Shown piece by piece: positions 33,370 through 42,129 of a DNA stretch of 64,000 bases (its first letter is position 1; every line of letters begins with the position of its first letter). The notes beneath the pieces are model-generated. The model searched no databases. It was not told where the DNA came from and worked only from the letters and a program-made list of their open reading frames with translations. Both the position numbers and the translations under genes were made by a program. Origin of the DNA: Methyloglobulus sp. (GTDB lineage Bacteria; Pseudomonadota; Gammaproteobacteria; Methylococcales; Methylomonadaceae); assembly GCA_013141505.1 (NCBI GenBank), contig JABFQX010000017.1, positions 1-64,000 of the forward strand, given 5' to 3'.

Positions 33370-35148
33370 TTACTTTTCGGGCTGTCTTAGTTGATAGTGT
33401 TGTTTGTCTGTACCAAACAATTTGGCTCTGCTGACCAGTCGGTCATAAGGGTGAACGATAAGCTTTGCCCTATCGAGTTTCTTCCAGAATGGCTTATTAA
33501 AATCTTTTTTATAGTTATCAGGTATGAGTGCGACCAGATCTTCGATAGGCAGATCTTTATCAATAAAAATAGTTCCGGTTTTGACATTATACCAACCAAT
33601 TTTAGTACCTTGAGGTTGCCCATGTTTCCAGCCTAGAGTTGATGAGTCCTTTACTTGAGGCTCACCTCCAACTTTATGGTCAATTAAATGCATACGACCC
33701 TCTTTAAGTGCATCCCGAAGCGACTCGAACAAAATACTGCCAATTGACCTTGTGTAAATAGCTCGTTGTTTCTTGAGTAGGCTAACCAATCGACTTTTTA
33801 CAATCTTTTGATATTTAATCGCCTCCTGTTTATCAATAACGCCTTCCAATTTAGCAAACATAAGGAACAGTTTCCAAGCGATTAGCATACCAACCGCTTG
33901 GTTTACGGTTCGTGGAGATGATTGCTGCAATCGAACCATCAGTTTCTCGCGGTAGGTCTTTTTCCAGTCTTTAATTTTGTCATTTAATTCGATCCGATTG
34001 ATGAGTAAATATTGGATAAACGCGATATTAACCTTAACGAAATCCCCATTTTCCGCATACCCTTGAAAACGAGTTAGTGTATTTTGGTCAATGTCACCCC
34101 GAACAAAGGGAACAAAAATACCACGCGCGAGCAAAGATTCATTGACACCATTCGGAGCGAATTCCCCCGTGGCAATGGTCATTGTATTGATCCTGCCTTT
34201 ATCCTCTATGCTGTCACCTTTCGAATCTTTACGTGAACGTGAAGAACCGTTAGCACAGGCACGCAAGATCGTTTCCGCTTTATCTGTAAATTCCTTTGCT
34301 TTACCTGAATTTACGTTGTAAACAAAGTCATCGACAACGAGAATTCCGTTTCGTGCTTGAAGTGCCAGCTCTATCAGAGCGTAATCTGTAGAATCCCAAC
34401 TGACCATATTGTTGGCGGACTCAAGAGTGCCATAAAACGAGGTGCATAGTTGGGCGACGGTGGTTTTATATGTTTGCGTTTTCCCCACCAAAAAAAACCA
34501 GGTATCCATCTCCATTGATTTAAACAATGTGGTCGATGCACGAAACGCTGCTAGACACGGCACCAACCCAATAAATCGATTTTTTTTAGATAAATTAAGA
34601 AGATTGAAGACCTTTTTGACCGACAGTTCCAAATAGGAATTTACATCTAAGTCCAATGGTATTTGATAAAAGCCGAGTTTAGTATGGAGCTTGGTTTTTG
34701 ATTCGTATTTAATTCCATTACTACTAACCGATCCATTGTTAAACAGGAATTTTCGGTTACTCCCAGACTCCTTGATGTAACCTACTCGAGAGAAAATATT
34801 TATAACAGGAACGTTAGGGTTGTACTTCTTAATCGCTCGGATGAGATGGTCATTAACCTTGCTCGTTATCCCTATTGTGTTGATTTCACCTTTTAGTCCA
34901 AGTTTACTTCCTACCCACTTGAACTGCTCAAACTCTACATTTGGTATATTCAAGCTTTTTATTTTTTTTCCTAATTGATAAACATCGAAATTGACAAAAA
35001 TTTCAATTTCGCCTGAAGTCTTACGAAAGCATATCTCTTCCTTAATTACGACTCGAAAATTGGCAAGTTCAATAAAATCAGCATCTTCACTCAGACAAAT
35101 CTGATAGGTATCTTTTTTTACTGAATATTGAGGAATAAATTTATTCAT
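33370..35148 (-). CDS. DUF927-like ATPase/helicase-type protein
   Basis: 592 residues. The central ATPase has a P-loop-like WFFLVGKTQTYKTTVAQL (Gly replaced by Tyr before Lys), followed by GILVVDDFVYN as Walker B and TMTIATGEFAPNGVNESLLARGI as a sensor segment. This is the arrangement of DUF927 proteins found on plasmids, phages and islands, which are thought to act as replicative helicases or primase partners. Codon use is AT-rich like the rep-like gene, and both point leftward, so they probably form the replication module of element 2. Confidence 0.6.
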   Translation of the reverse strand: MNKFIPQYSVKKDTYQICLSEDADFIELANFRVVIKEEICFRKTSGEIEIFVNFDVYQLGKKIKSLNIPNVEFEQFKWVGSKLGLKGEINTIGITSKVNDHLIRAIKKYNPNVPVINIFSRVGYIKESGSNRKFLFNNGSVSSNGIKYESKTKLHTKLGFYQIPLDLDVNSYLELSVKKVFNLLNLSKKNRFIGLVPCLAAFRASTTLFKSMEMDTWFFLVGKTQTYKTTVAQLCTSFYGTLESANNMVSWDSTDYALIELALQARNGILVVDDFVYNVNSGKAKEFTDKAETILRACANGSSRSRKDSKGDSIEDKGRINTMTIATGEFAPNGVNESLLARGIFVPFVRGDIDQNTLTRFQGYAENGDFVKVNIAFIQYLLINRIELNDKIKDWKKTYREKLMVRLQQSSPRTVNQAVGMLIAWKLFLMFAKLEGVIDKQEAIKYQKIVKSRLVSLLKKQRAIYTRSIGSILFESLRDALKEGRMHLIDHKVGGEPQVKDSSTLGWKHGQPQGTKIGWYNVKTGTIFIDKDLPIEDLVALIPDNYKKDFNKPFWKKLDRAKLIVHPYDRLVSRAKLFGTDKQHYQLRQPEK

Positions 35149-36261
35149 AATTTATATGCCTAATTGGATCAATTTTTAAATTTAAATGCATGGAATCTCT
35201 CCATCACAAAAGTTTTTTTCCCTGTAATTGTTAGGTATGCCATCTGCCAAAGCATTGATCTAAGCCATTATCAAGATGCTACTGGGATCAATCCCGTCGT
35301 TAAGTTTCGTCTGAGGCTATAAAGCCAGCTTATTTGATATTACTCATCCCGCTTCGGCGGCCATTCAAACTATCAACAAGTTGCAGCCATTGACAGTCAT
35401 ACAAATTGTCTTCGTCGGGTGTCCTATCGTTCGTTACAAGTGCTTACAAACATCATGGTGACAAAAACCATTAAAGCTTTGCTCATGTAATGTTAATATG
35501 CAATCACAAAGTGTTTTTATTCTTGTTATTATATTTTATTTCTTTAATTATGTTTTGTAAACTTTATTAATGATGATAGTTCACATTTTAAACTATCGCC
35601 CGTTGACAATAATTATTGATTAAATTTTTTAACTACATGAATAAATTACATAATGTTAAGAAATGATACGCTAGACAACCAGTTGGGAAAATATCGTGCT
35701 GTCGTGCCATGTGATAAGATTGGCCTATGGGGGAGCTAAACGGACAAAAAAGTGTTTGTTCAGGACGCTCTCAAGGTAGCCAGAACCGCTTCATCATTGC
35801 AGGCTGGTTAGAAAAATATAAAAGCGTACAAAAAGGCTTGCTCACTGTTGGATGGGGTGAAATAGGCTTGGCATTGCTTAAAGCCATGCAAAATAATGAC
35901 CCAAAGCCACTGATTTTCAGAGTTCATCGGCTGGATATGCAAGGACTGATAAGCCCATCTCTTAAGCCATTACCTTGTTTACGTAAGCCTTTTGGTTGGT
36001 TTAAATGTTTCTCAATTTGTTTCTTTGAAGGAATACAATCGTTTAGAAGGGAATAATGACGGTTAATCAAAGTGTTATGATTTTAAAATCGCTAATTATG
36101 AAGTTTAGAAATGGCAATTTTGATGAAATAAGCAGTTGTGAGCTATTGACCTAATCTAACATTATTTTGTGTCTACAAAATATTTAGTTCTGCTAATTCT
36201 TCATTACTTTTACAAAACAATGTAAAATTACAAAAATATTAAAGATAATAAGGAACAATCA
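35149..36261. other. Long AT-rich intergenic region with one doubtful ORF
   Basis: About 1.1 kb between the leftward ATPase gene and the rightward small genes. One ORF (35727-36056, 109 codons, MGELNGQKSVCSGRSQG) has an ATG but no ribosome site and a shifting composition; it may be a gene remnant. The sequence TAAGGAACAATCAATG at the right end supplies the start of 36262. Nothing else recognised. Confidence 0.35.
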
Positions 36262-36555
36262 ATGATTAGACGGCATGAAGAACAAATAATGAATCGGTTT
36301 GACTCAATTTATGCAAACGGAATGGCAGTATTTACCAGAGATGAACTGTTGTTATGGTATGGGCTAACGAAAATCACAAAAACCATTTATGCTGACCTTT
36401 GCGCTAGATGGGAGAGAACTCTTGAAGATTATCTTGGCGAAGATGTTGCCAATAACTTGATAAAGAAAAATGAAGAAGAAATCTTAGTGATTGTAAAGGG
36501 AGACCATTTCATGATGATCCGTGAATCACTCTGTTCAAAATTGAGTGAATTTTAA
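36262..36555 (+). CDS. Small hypothetical protein
   Basis: 97 residues (MIRRHEEQIMNRFDSIY) preceded by AAGGA nine bases before ATG. Helical, with WYGLTKITKTIYADLCARWERTLEDYLGED and a central acidic part. No membrane segment. No family recognised. It opens the rightward run of small island genes that ends in xis-int. Confidence 0.5.
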   Translation: MIRRHEEQIMNRFDSIYANGMAVFTRDELLLWYGLTKITKTIYADLCARWERTLEDYLGEDVANNLIKKNEEEILVIVKGDHFMMIRESLCSKLSEF

Positions 36556-36672
36556 CCGCGCATCTCAATAGAAAACATTTATACACCCTTACTTTTGTCG
36601 CCAATTGCCAACAATTTACAAATCGTTCAAACCCGTAAGCCTCTTAGCCTATATCTTATAAGCAGATATATA

Positions 36673-36701
36673 TTGACATTTATATGCATATTTGATACAA
36701 T
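36673..36701 (+). promoter_or_regulatory. Strong sigma-70 type promoter
   Basis: TTGACA (36673-36678), a 17-bp spacer and TACAAT (36696-36701), a near-consensus promoter. It drives the gene at 36863 and probably the small genes after it. Confidence 0.75.
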
Positions 36702-36706
36702 ATAAT

Positions 36707-36862
36707 TGTGGGAAATCACACCCTCAATTCACCCTCCAACGTATCGCACAATCATCAGGTTTGAAATTCTCCCTTCGGGTTTGAAAATTCGGAGTGCTTT
36801 CGTGCGCCTGATGGTTTTGTGTGCCTGGACATTTTTATCATTTTTATATTTAGGAGAACCAA
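36707..36862 (+). promoter_or_regulatory. Structured 5' leader, possible RNA regulator
   Basis: The 156-nt leader between this promoter and ATG 36863 folds around CACAA-TCATCAGG pairing with CCTGATGG-TT-TTGTG. Inside lies a CCCTTCGGG hairpin (UUCG loop). Alternative pairing of GCAC with GTGC segments is also possible. It ends in TTTAGGAGAACCAAATG. The leader may be a translational control element or a protein-binding site; no known riboswitch class was recognised. Confidence 0.4.
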
Positions 36863-37138
36863 ATGGCATCCCCATTTACCAACTTTAATATTGCGCCCTC
36901 ATTGGATGTTATGGCTACCTGCATCCAACGGACTAATGAGACCTACCAACGCTTGCTAAATCAACCTGAATCATCATTTGAATTCTGCACAGAAGCAGGC
37001 AAGAGCCTGCGTTTGCTGTCACGTCGGTATACCCAGGTTCTGATTGCTATTGTTGATTCACAATCTGATTCAGACCTGGATGATGACGACTGGGATAAGG
37101 AGGAAGGGAGGTTAGTAGAAGAAGAGCTTGAAGATTAA
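36863..37138 (+). CDS. Small acidic island protein
   Basis: 91 residues starting MASPFTNFNIAPSL with AGGAG seven bases before ATG. Helical middle (ATCIQRTNETYQRLLNQP, SLRLLSRRYTQVLIAIVDS) and a very acidic tail (SDLDDDDWDKEEGRLVEEELED). Unknown family. It sits behind the strong promoter and structured leader, which suggests high or tightly controlled expression. Confidence 0.6.
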   Translation: MASPFTNFNIAPSLDVMATCIQRTNETYQRLLNQPESSFEFCTEAGKSLRLLSRRYTQVLIAIVDSQSDSDLDDDDWDKEEGRLVEEELED

Positions 37139-37179
37139 GCGACTCATCTTGTCCGTTAACTTGTTATGGAGAAAAAAAT

Positions 37180-37509
37180 ATGAAACAGACCTCAACCACA
37201 ATCCAAGCCCGGTCTCGGTTTGAACTGGGTGATCTGTGTTACACGCCAGGAGCGCAAGCTCTGTTAATTGAATACCGAATCAGCCCTTTCCAGTTATTAG
37301 CTCGGCATGTCGTTGGTGACTTTGGAAATGTGTGTGCAGAGGATGCCCAAACCAACGAAGAAGCCCTTGAATTGGGCGGGCGTGTGATGTCGGTGTATGT
37401 ATTAACCCCACCGAAGGATGATAACGCAACCAAGGCATCAGCCAAGGTCTGGGTAATCACCGAATCGGATCGCAGTGTAACAACACTGTTATTACCGGAG
37501 GAATATTGA
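37180..37509 (+). CDS. Conserved plasmid/island protein
   Basis: 109 residues. The pattern RFELGDLCYTPGAQALL...LLARHVVGDFGNVCAEDAQTNEEAL and VWVITESDRSVTTLLLPEEY matches a short family I recall from many plasmids and integrative elements, usually hypothetical and sometimes mislabelled as a restriction subunit. Cytosolic. GGAG precedes ATG by about eight bases. It follows the previous gene by 41 bp and is probably co-transcribed. Confidence 0.7.
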   Translation: MKQTSTTIQARSRFELGDLCYTPGAQALLIEYRISPFQLLARHVVGDFGNVCAEDAQTNEEALELGGRVMSVYVLTPPKDDNATKASAKVWVITESDRSVTTLLLPEEY

Positions 37510-37701
37510 AGAACTGTACTTGATTTTACCATCATTCAGAGCCTTAAAGCACTGAATAGCCTGTTTTATAGGCCGCATTATCATCATAACGGGTAGAGGT
37601 CTTACCCTACACAAACCCTGATCCACTTACTATTGCACGAACAAGATGTTTGTCGGTTCAGTATTTTTTTGCAATTTTTATCAGTCCTAAGAGAGTAATT
37701 T

Positions 37702-37998
37702 ATGAGCAACAAAAACGAAACACCCAGCAAATCAACTTCGAACCCTGTAGCAGAACCTAAAACAACTGAGGTAAAACCGGAACAACAGCAAACTGATTCA
37801 GGCTCAGCCGAGAAACCATTTGCGTCTGTCAGCAATCCAACTGAACTGTCCAAGGAAGTCGTGGAACTGGTTATGGAATTGCGCGATACGGTTAAACGCA
37901 TCGATCCAAAGAAACACACTACCAAAACCCTACGCCGTTCGTTGTCCAATGTCAGGGACATCCTGGATGACATCGACAAATACTACGCCAAGGATTAA
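37702..37998 (+). CDS. Small protein with disordered N-terminus
   Basis: 98 residues. The first 40 are Ser/Thr/Pro/Gln-rich and probably disordered (MSNKNETPSKSTSNPVAEPK). The second half is two amphipathic helices (LSKEVVELVMELRDTVKRID, RRSLSNVRDILDDIDKYY), perhaps a dimerising coiled coil. AAGAGAG precedes ATG. No family recognised. Confidence 0.55.
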   Translation: MSNKNETPSKSTSNPVAEPKTTEVKPEQQQTDSGSAEKPFASVSNPTELSKEVVELVMELRDTVKRIDPKKHTTKTLRRSLSNVRDILDDIDKYYAKD

Positions 37999-38150
37999 GG
38001 GTTTAACCTTCTGTGATAACCAACTGTCTATCTACAACTTAACTGTTAACAGATAGACCCCTCTAAAACCCGGACGTGATAATTGTTATGGGCAATCCTG
38101 CTCAGGCATAGTCACGTCCAAAATTTGGAGATTTATCTAAAGGTCAAGCC

Positions 38151-38315
38151 ATGACTGATCTTAATCAACTTGGATTATCTATGGGCAAGTTAATTCACAC
38201 TCAAATCAATATAGTAACCGTGCGAATTTGCGAAGGATATGAGGTATGGGCGCGAAACGACAGCGACCAATACACAAATATGTCATGCATGAAATGCATA
38301 GCAAACGCGCGATGA
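38151..38315 (+). CDS. Possible 54-residue protein
   Basis: An ORF too short for the track: ATG 38151 reads MTDLNQLGLSMGKLIHTQIN and continues through EGYEVWARNDSDQYTNMSCMKC to a stop at 38315. AAGGTC precedes it. It faces the same way as its neighbours and has a protein-like composition. Unknown function. Confidence 0.4.
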   Translation: MTDLNQLGLSMGKLIHTQINIVTVRICEGYEVWARNDSDQYTNMSCMKCIANAR

Positions 38316-38630
38316 GTTGACGGTATCTCGACAAATTTGCACCTAGCAAAGGGAATTACTATTTCCCATGCCAGCACCACCACCACTGCTTAGATAATGG
38401 CTTCAACATAATAGTAAATCCCAGCAGTAATGTTTCGCCAATTGGCGAAAATAGTAATTTGAAGTAACAAAAACGCTGGCAGCACAGAATATTTATAGCC
38501 TGTTACGGCGCATGGCAAAACAAAACAAGCAGTTATTGACCACTGCTCACCCCACGACCCAACGGCAAGCAAGTACGAACTCTCGCTTTTGACCGTGATT
38601 TTATTTTTAGCTTTTTTAGGAGAAGAACCG
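38316..38630. other. Leader-like non-coding stretch
   Basis: 315 bp without a supported gene. It contains TTTCGCCAATTGGCGAAAAT, a near-perfect palindrome at about 38429-38448, that could be an operator. The end (TTAGGAGAAGAACCGATG) carries the ribosome site of 38631. Confidence 0.35.
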
Positions 38631-39056
38631 ATGCCTTATCTGATTGAACATATTGATGCCATTGCCCGGCAGAAACAACGAGATGTCTTATTCGTAGAAT
38701 TCCATCCCCAAGACACTGAAGACGACGCACCTTTTTCATATTTGAATTTTGAGTATGAACAGGATGCCAGAAGACAAGCTTTTCTGGACTGGTTGGATGA
38801 ACATTCGATTGGCTGGTGTCCAATCGCACCTATCGCTGATGAGTGTGGATTTGAGAGCTATCTAGGACAGGTCTATATCGATCTGACGATGGACGAATCC
38901 GATACTTACTGTGAACTACGAGATCATCTTGAACACCCTGACGGTTCGATGCGCGATGACAATGTCCGGTTTTATGTATTGAAGTTGGAGGTCGCCATGC
39001 AAAATGCCCATCACGACGAACCTGGGTTTTGGGAGCGATGGGCTGATACCTTTTGA
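38631..39056 (+). CDS. Conserved island protein of unknown function
   Basis: The track begins at 38589; ATG 38631 with AGGAG upstream gives 141 residues (MPYLIEHIDAIARQKQRDVL). It contains DVLFVEFHPQD, WLDEHSIGWCPIAPIADECG and GQVYIDLTMDESD, an alpha/beta protein with no enzyme motif I recognise. Negatively charged. Its counterpart is found, as I recall, among accessory genes of other integrative elements. Confidence 0.6.
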   Translation: MPYLIEHIDAIARQKQRDVLFVEFHPQDTEDDAPFSYLNFEYEQDARRQAFLDWLDEHSIGWCPIAPIADECGFESYLGQVYIDLTMDESDTYCELRDHLEHPDGSMRDDNVRFYVLKLEVAMQNAHHDEPGFWERWADTF

Positions 39057-39326
39057 CCCATTGTTGGAATTGTTGTCGGTCTATTTTTGGCAATAATTTT
39101 ACAACATCGTTATCTGCAAAATCGGCATTTCGACAAAACAATTCACGCATTTTTTCGTAAAAAATAAGCATTAAATTTCAACAAAAATTAGTGATGAACA
39201 ACATCACTTTTAAGTGTGTTTTTGTGCGCGAAAAAAATGCGAATAAAAAACACCTCAAAAAACGCGGGGAAAACGGCATTTTTTAAAACTGTAAAGGCAT
39301 TGCACTTACAACAACAGGTGCAATTT

Positions 39327-39695
39327 ATGTCATCAAAAAAACCAGAAAAAACACAAATGATTCTTCCCAGAATTATCCGTATGCGCGACGCGCCATTTTA
39401 CCTAGGTGTAAACAAAAATTTCTTCAATAGTGAAATCAGACCTTATTTGTCTGCGATAAAAATTGGTATTCAAGGCATCGCCTTTGACCGAAATGAAATG
39501 GATTCGTGGGTAGATGAATACAAAAAATTTAACGGCAAACCCGCAATCAAAACATTGGAGCAAAAAACATGGCAAAAAAGACACCAGGCCTTACCAAAAG
39601 GAACGACATCTGGCACATCAACAAGGTCATACGAGGCCACCGAATTTACGAAAGCACTGGAACGCGCGACCTCAAAGAAGCGGAACGCTACTTAG
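39327..39695 (+). CDS. AlpA-like excisionase of element 2
   Basis: The track starts at 39216; ATG 39327 (MSSKKPEKTQMILPR) is a better start. Residues 12-70 form the AlpA/excisionase fold: LPRIIRMRDAPFYLGVNKNFFNSEIRPYLSAIKIG, then GIAFDRNEMDSWVDEYKKFNG. It would direct the integrase towards excision. The last 40 residues overlap the integrase start by 127 nt, so the two are expressed together, as in element 1. Confidence 0.65.
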   Translation: MSSKKPEKTQMILPRIIRMRDAPFYLGVNKNFFNSEIRPYLSAIKIGIQGIAFDRNEMDSWVDEYKKFNGKPAIKTLEQKTWQKRHQALPKGTTSGTSTRSYEATEFTKALERATSKKRNAT

Positions 39696-40591
39696 CAATG
39701 CGCATAATGGAAGTTAGAGACCAAATGATCTATGGGGAAAGAAAGGCCTACACATTTGTGGAAGCAGCCACCAAATATTTAAATGAAGTAAAAAAGAAAA
39801 GCCTTGACCGGGATGCGGTCACTCTGAAGGCGGCAGTACCGTTTATCGGTGACCTACCGCTAGAGCATATTCATATGGGAACATTGGGCAAGTTTATTGC
39901 TGCAAGGAAAAAAAGCGGCTTAACCAACAGTACCATCAACCGTGATTTGGCAATCATCAGCCGAGTGTTGGTATTAGCCGCCCGTTTATGGCGAGATGAA
40001 AACAATAACTCTTGGTTAGTCGAAGCTCCACTTATACAGCTTTTAAAGGATGACAAACGCAAACCTTATCCCATCAATGAAGAGGAGGAGGGGCGATTGC
40101 TCAATGAATTGCCAGAACATTTGCGAGAGATGGTTTTGTTTGCCTTACATACAGGGCTTCGGGAAACCGAACTAACGGGTTTAAAGTGGAGCGAAGAAAA
40201 TCGTAAGCTGGGGATTTTTATTTTAAAAGGTCATCGAACTAAGAATAGTGAGGATCGTATTCTTCCCTTAAACAGTACAGCTAAAGCTATCATTGAAAAC
40301 CAGCGGGGTAAGCATGATGAATATGTATTTACTTACAAAGGCGAACCTGTGTTGAGAATCAATGGTCATTCTTGGCGTAAAGCCCGTACCCGGGCTAACA
40401 TAACACAATGCAGGGTGCATGACCTACGCCATACTTTTGGAAGACGGTTACGTGCTGCTGGGGTAAGTTTTGAAAATCGTCAGGATTTGTTAGGTCATAA
40501 ATCCTCACGAATTACCGACCACTATTGCAAGGCTGACATTGACGAATTGAAGGAGGCCGTAGAGAAGATAAGTCGCGTAAATCTCGCGTAA
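39569..40591 (+). CDS. int: Tyrosine integrase of element 2 (tRNA-Lys specific)
   Basis: 340 residues. N-terminal arm-binding segment (KRNDIWHINKVIRGHRIYEST), core-binding domain (about 60-155), and a complete catalytic domain: Arg198 in LHTGLRETELTGLKW, Lys220 in LKGHRTKN, His284 and Arg287 in RVHDLRHTFGRR, His310 in LLGHKSS, and nucleophile Tyr319 in ITDHYCKADI. It recombines the element's attP with the 3' part of tRNA-Lys. It lies 66 bp from the tRNA and converges on it, the usual layout. In contrast to element 1, nothing is missing, so element 2 should still be able to move. Confidence 0.93.
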   Translation: MAKKTPGLTKRNDIWHINKVIRGHRIYESTGTRDLKEAERYLAMRIMEVRDQMIYGERKAYTFVEAATKYLNEVKKKSLDRDAVTLKAAVPFIGDLPLEHIHMGTLGKFIAARKKSGLTNSTINRDLAIISRVLVLAARLWRDENNNSWLVEAPLIQLLKDDKRKPYPINEEEEGRLLNELPEHLREMVLFALHTGLRETELTGLKWSEENRKLGIFILKGHRTKNSEDRILPLNSTAKAIIENQRGKHDEYVFTYKGEPVLRINGHSWRKARTRANITQCRVHDLRHTFGRRLRAAGVSFENRQDLLGHKSSRITDHYCKADIDELKEAVEKISRVNLA

Positions 40592-40605
40592 CCATATTTA
40601 AGGCA

Positions 40606-40639
40606 TAAAAAAGTAGCTGCAATGGAGTGCTAACTACTT
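40606..40639. terminator. Bidirectional terminator between int and tRNA-Lys
   Basis: AAGTAG (40611-40616) and CTACTT (40634-40639) flank an inner GCA/TGC pairing. On the minus strand the hairpin is followed by six T. It replaces the tRNA-Lys terminator that now lies 39.8 kb away and can also end int transcripts. Confidence 0.55.
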
Positions 40640-40656
40640 GATTTATATGATAAGTT

Positions 40657-40705
40657 GTGGTGGGTCGCATGCGATTCGAACGCATGACCATCGCATTAAA
40701 AGTGC
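40657..40705. repeat. Right attachment site inside tRNA-Lys
   Basis: 49 bp identical to 4457-4505 (47 bp to the outer left site), covering the tRNA from the anticodon loop to CCA. Integration here keeps the tRNA complete because the element supplies the same 3' part. Confidence 0.88.
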
Positions 40706-40733
40706 GGTGCTCTACCGGCTGAGCTAGCGACCC
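40658..40733 (-). tRNA. tRNA-Lys (anticodon TTT)
   Basis: 76 nt including encoded CCA. Acceptor GGGTCGC/GCGACCC, D-stem GCTC/GAGC, anticodon loop CTTTTAA, T-arm ATGCG-TTCGAAT-CGCAT. The first anticodon-stem pair is C·A, which is tolerated at 27-43. It decodes AAA/AAG lysine codons and is the integration target of both elements. Confidence 0.95.
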
Positions 40734-40747
40734 AACAAAGACTTACA

Positions 40748-40775
40748 ATTATAACAATCAGGTTCTTGATTGCAA
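40748..40775 (-). promoter_or_regulatory. tRNA-Lys promoter
   Basis: Leftward TTGCAA (40770-40775), a 16-bp spacer and TATAAT (40748-40753), about 14 bp before the first tRNA base. Confidence 0.65.
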
Positions 40776-40806
40776 GGATTTTTCTTTCTATGATATCTAA
40801 AGATCG

Positions 40807-41481
40807 TTATGGCTTATAACTGGTTGGGTCAAGGATACCCGCTTGATAAAAGCCTTGAGCACGGAGTCTACACGCATCACATAGCCTACATGCACGACCT
40901 TGTTCGTCAGCAGAGTAACAGGAAACGGTTGTGGTGTAATCAACGCCAAGTTGGGTACCAAGCTTTATAATTTCGGCTTTACTTAATGCTATGAGCGGCG
41001 TGTGGATGGTAAATGGATGACCTTCAACACCGGACTTGGTGGCAAGGTTGGCTAATTGCTGGAAAGCATTGATAAATTCCGGCCTACAATCGGGATAGCC
41101 TGAGTAGTCGACGGCATTTACGCCGATAAAAATATCCTGACTTTGTAACACTTCCGCCCAGCCTAAGGCAAACGAAAGAAAAATGGTATTTCTGGCTGGT
41201 ACGTAGGTGACAGGTATGCCATCCTGTAGATGATCGGGGACTTTAATCGCATTATCGGTTAAAGCTGACCCGCCTATAGCGTTAAGCCCTAGGCTCATGA
41301 TTTTGTGATCTTTTACCTGGTAGCTTTGGGCTATTTGGCTGGCTGCGTTGAGTTCGGCCTTGTGCTTTTGTCCATAATCAAAACTCAAGGCATAACATTC
41401 ATAACCCTGTTGTTTGGCAATAGCCAAAACAGTGATTGAATCCAAGCCGCCCGATAACAGGATGATCGCTTTTTTAGCCAT
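40807..41481 (-). CDS. queC: 7-cyano-7-deazaguanine synthase
   Basis: 224 residues from ATG 41481; the track's M 41505 lies inside queE and is less likely, because GAGG precedes 41481. QueC uses ATP and ammonia to turn 7-carboxy-7-deazaguanine into preQ0, a queuosine precursor. The PP-loop SGGLDSITV (about 10-18) and the C-terminal zinc site [20 protein letters not shown] are both complete. It follows queE by 4 bp; the pair acts in successive steps. Confidence 0.95.
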   Translation of the reverse strand: MAKKAIILLSGGLDSITVLAIAKQQGYECYALSFDYGQKHKAELNAASQIAQSYQVKDHKIMSLGLNAIGGSALTDNAIKVPDHLQDGIPVTYVPARNTIFLSFALGWAEVLQSQDIFIGVNAVDYSGYPDCRPEFINAFQQLANLATKSGVEGHPFTIHTPLIALSKAEIIKLGTQLGVDYTTTVSCYSADEQGRACRLCDACRLRAQGFYQAGILDPTSYKP

Positions 41482-41485
41482 GTGG

Positions 41486-42127
41486 TTATTTGCCTCTTGC
41501 GTCATTCCAAAGCAATTTATGCAACTGAATTTGGAAGCGCACCGGCAATTTATCCGCCAGAATTTTATTAGCTAATTCAGTGGGATTTTGCTGCCCCATG
41601 ACCGGAGAAAACAACACTTCACAAGAATCGGACAAGTTATATTCTGAGGTCATTTGCTTTGACCAAGCATAATCTTCATCATTGCCGATGACAAATTTAA
41701 CTTGATCACTTTTGGTGAGATGCTGAATATTTTGATATAGATTTCTATTTTGCTCGCCAGAGCTAGGGGTTTTAAGATCCATCACCTTAATGACGCGAGG
41801 ATCGACCATTGAAACGTCGAGTGCGCCGCTGGTCTCAAGGGACACAACGTAGCCCAGATCAACCAGTTGTGTCAGCAAGGCAAGGCATGCGGTCTGGGCA
41901 AGGGGTTCGCCGCCCGTTACCGTGACATAGCGCGATCCATAACCGCCAACTTCGTCAATAATGGCACTGATTGTTTTTTTTTCGCCGCCAGTAAACGCGT
42001 ATTCGGTATCGCAATACGTACATCTTAACGGACACCCCGTCAGCCTGATGAACACAGTGGGAATACCCACCGTGTTCGACTCCCCTTGCAAGGAGTAAAA
42101 AATTTCTGAAATGCGAAGTGAACCCAC
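41486..42127 (-). CDS. queE: 7-carboxy-7-deazaguanine synthase
   Basis: 213 residues from a GTG start. A radical SAM enzyme making the carboxy-deazaguanine base of queuosine. [36 protein letters not shown] carries the CxxxCxxC iron-sulfur motif, and [11 protein letters not shown] is the GGE SAM-binding motif. It begins 2 bp after the cpoB stop, an operon junction. Confidence 0.95.
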   Translation of the reverse strand: MGSLRISEIFYSLQGESNTVGIPTVFIRLTGCPLRCTYCDTEYAFTGGEKKTISAIIDEVGGYGSRYVTVTGGEPLAQTACLALLTQLVDLGYVVSLETSGALDVSMVDPRVIKVMDLKTPSSGEQNRNLYQNIQHLTKSDQVKFVIGNDEDYAWSKQMTSEYNLSDSCEVLFSPVMGQQNPTELANKILADKLPVRFQIQLHKLLWNDARGK

Positions 42128-42129
42128 GG

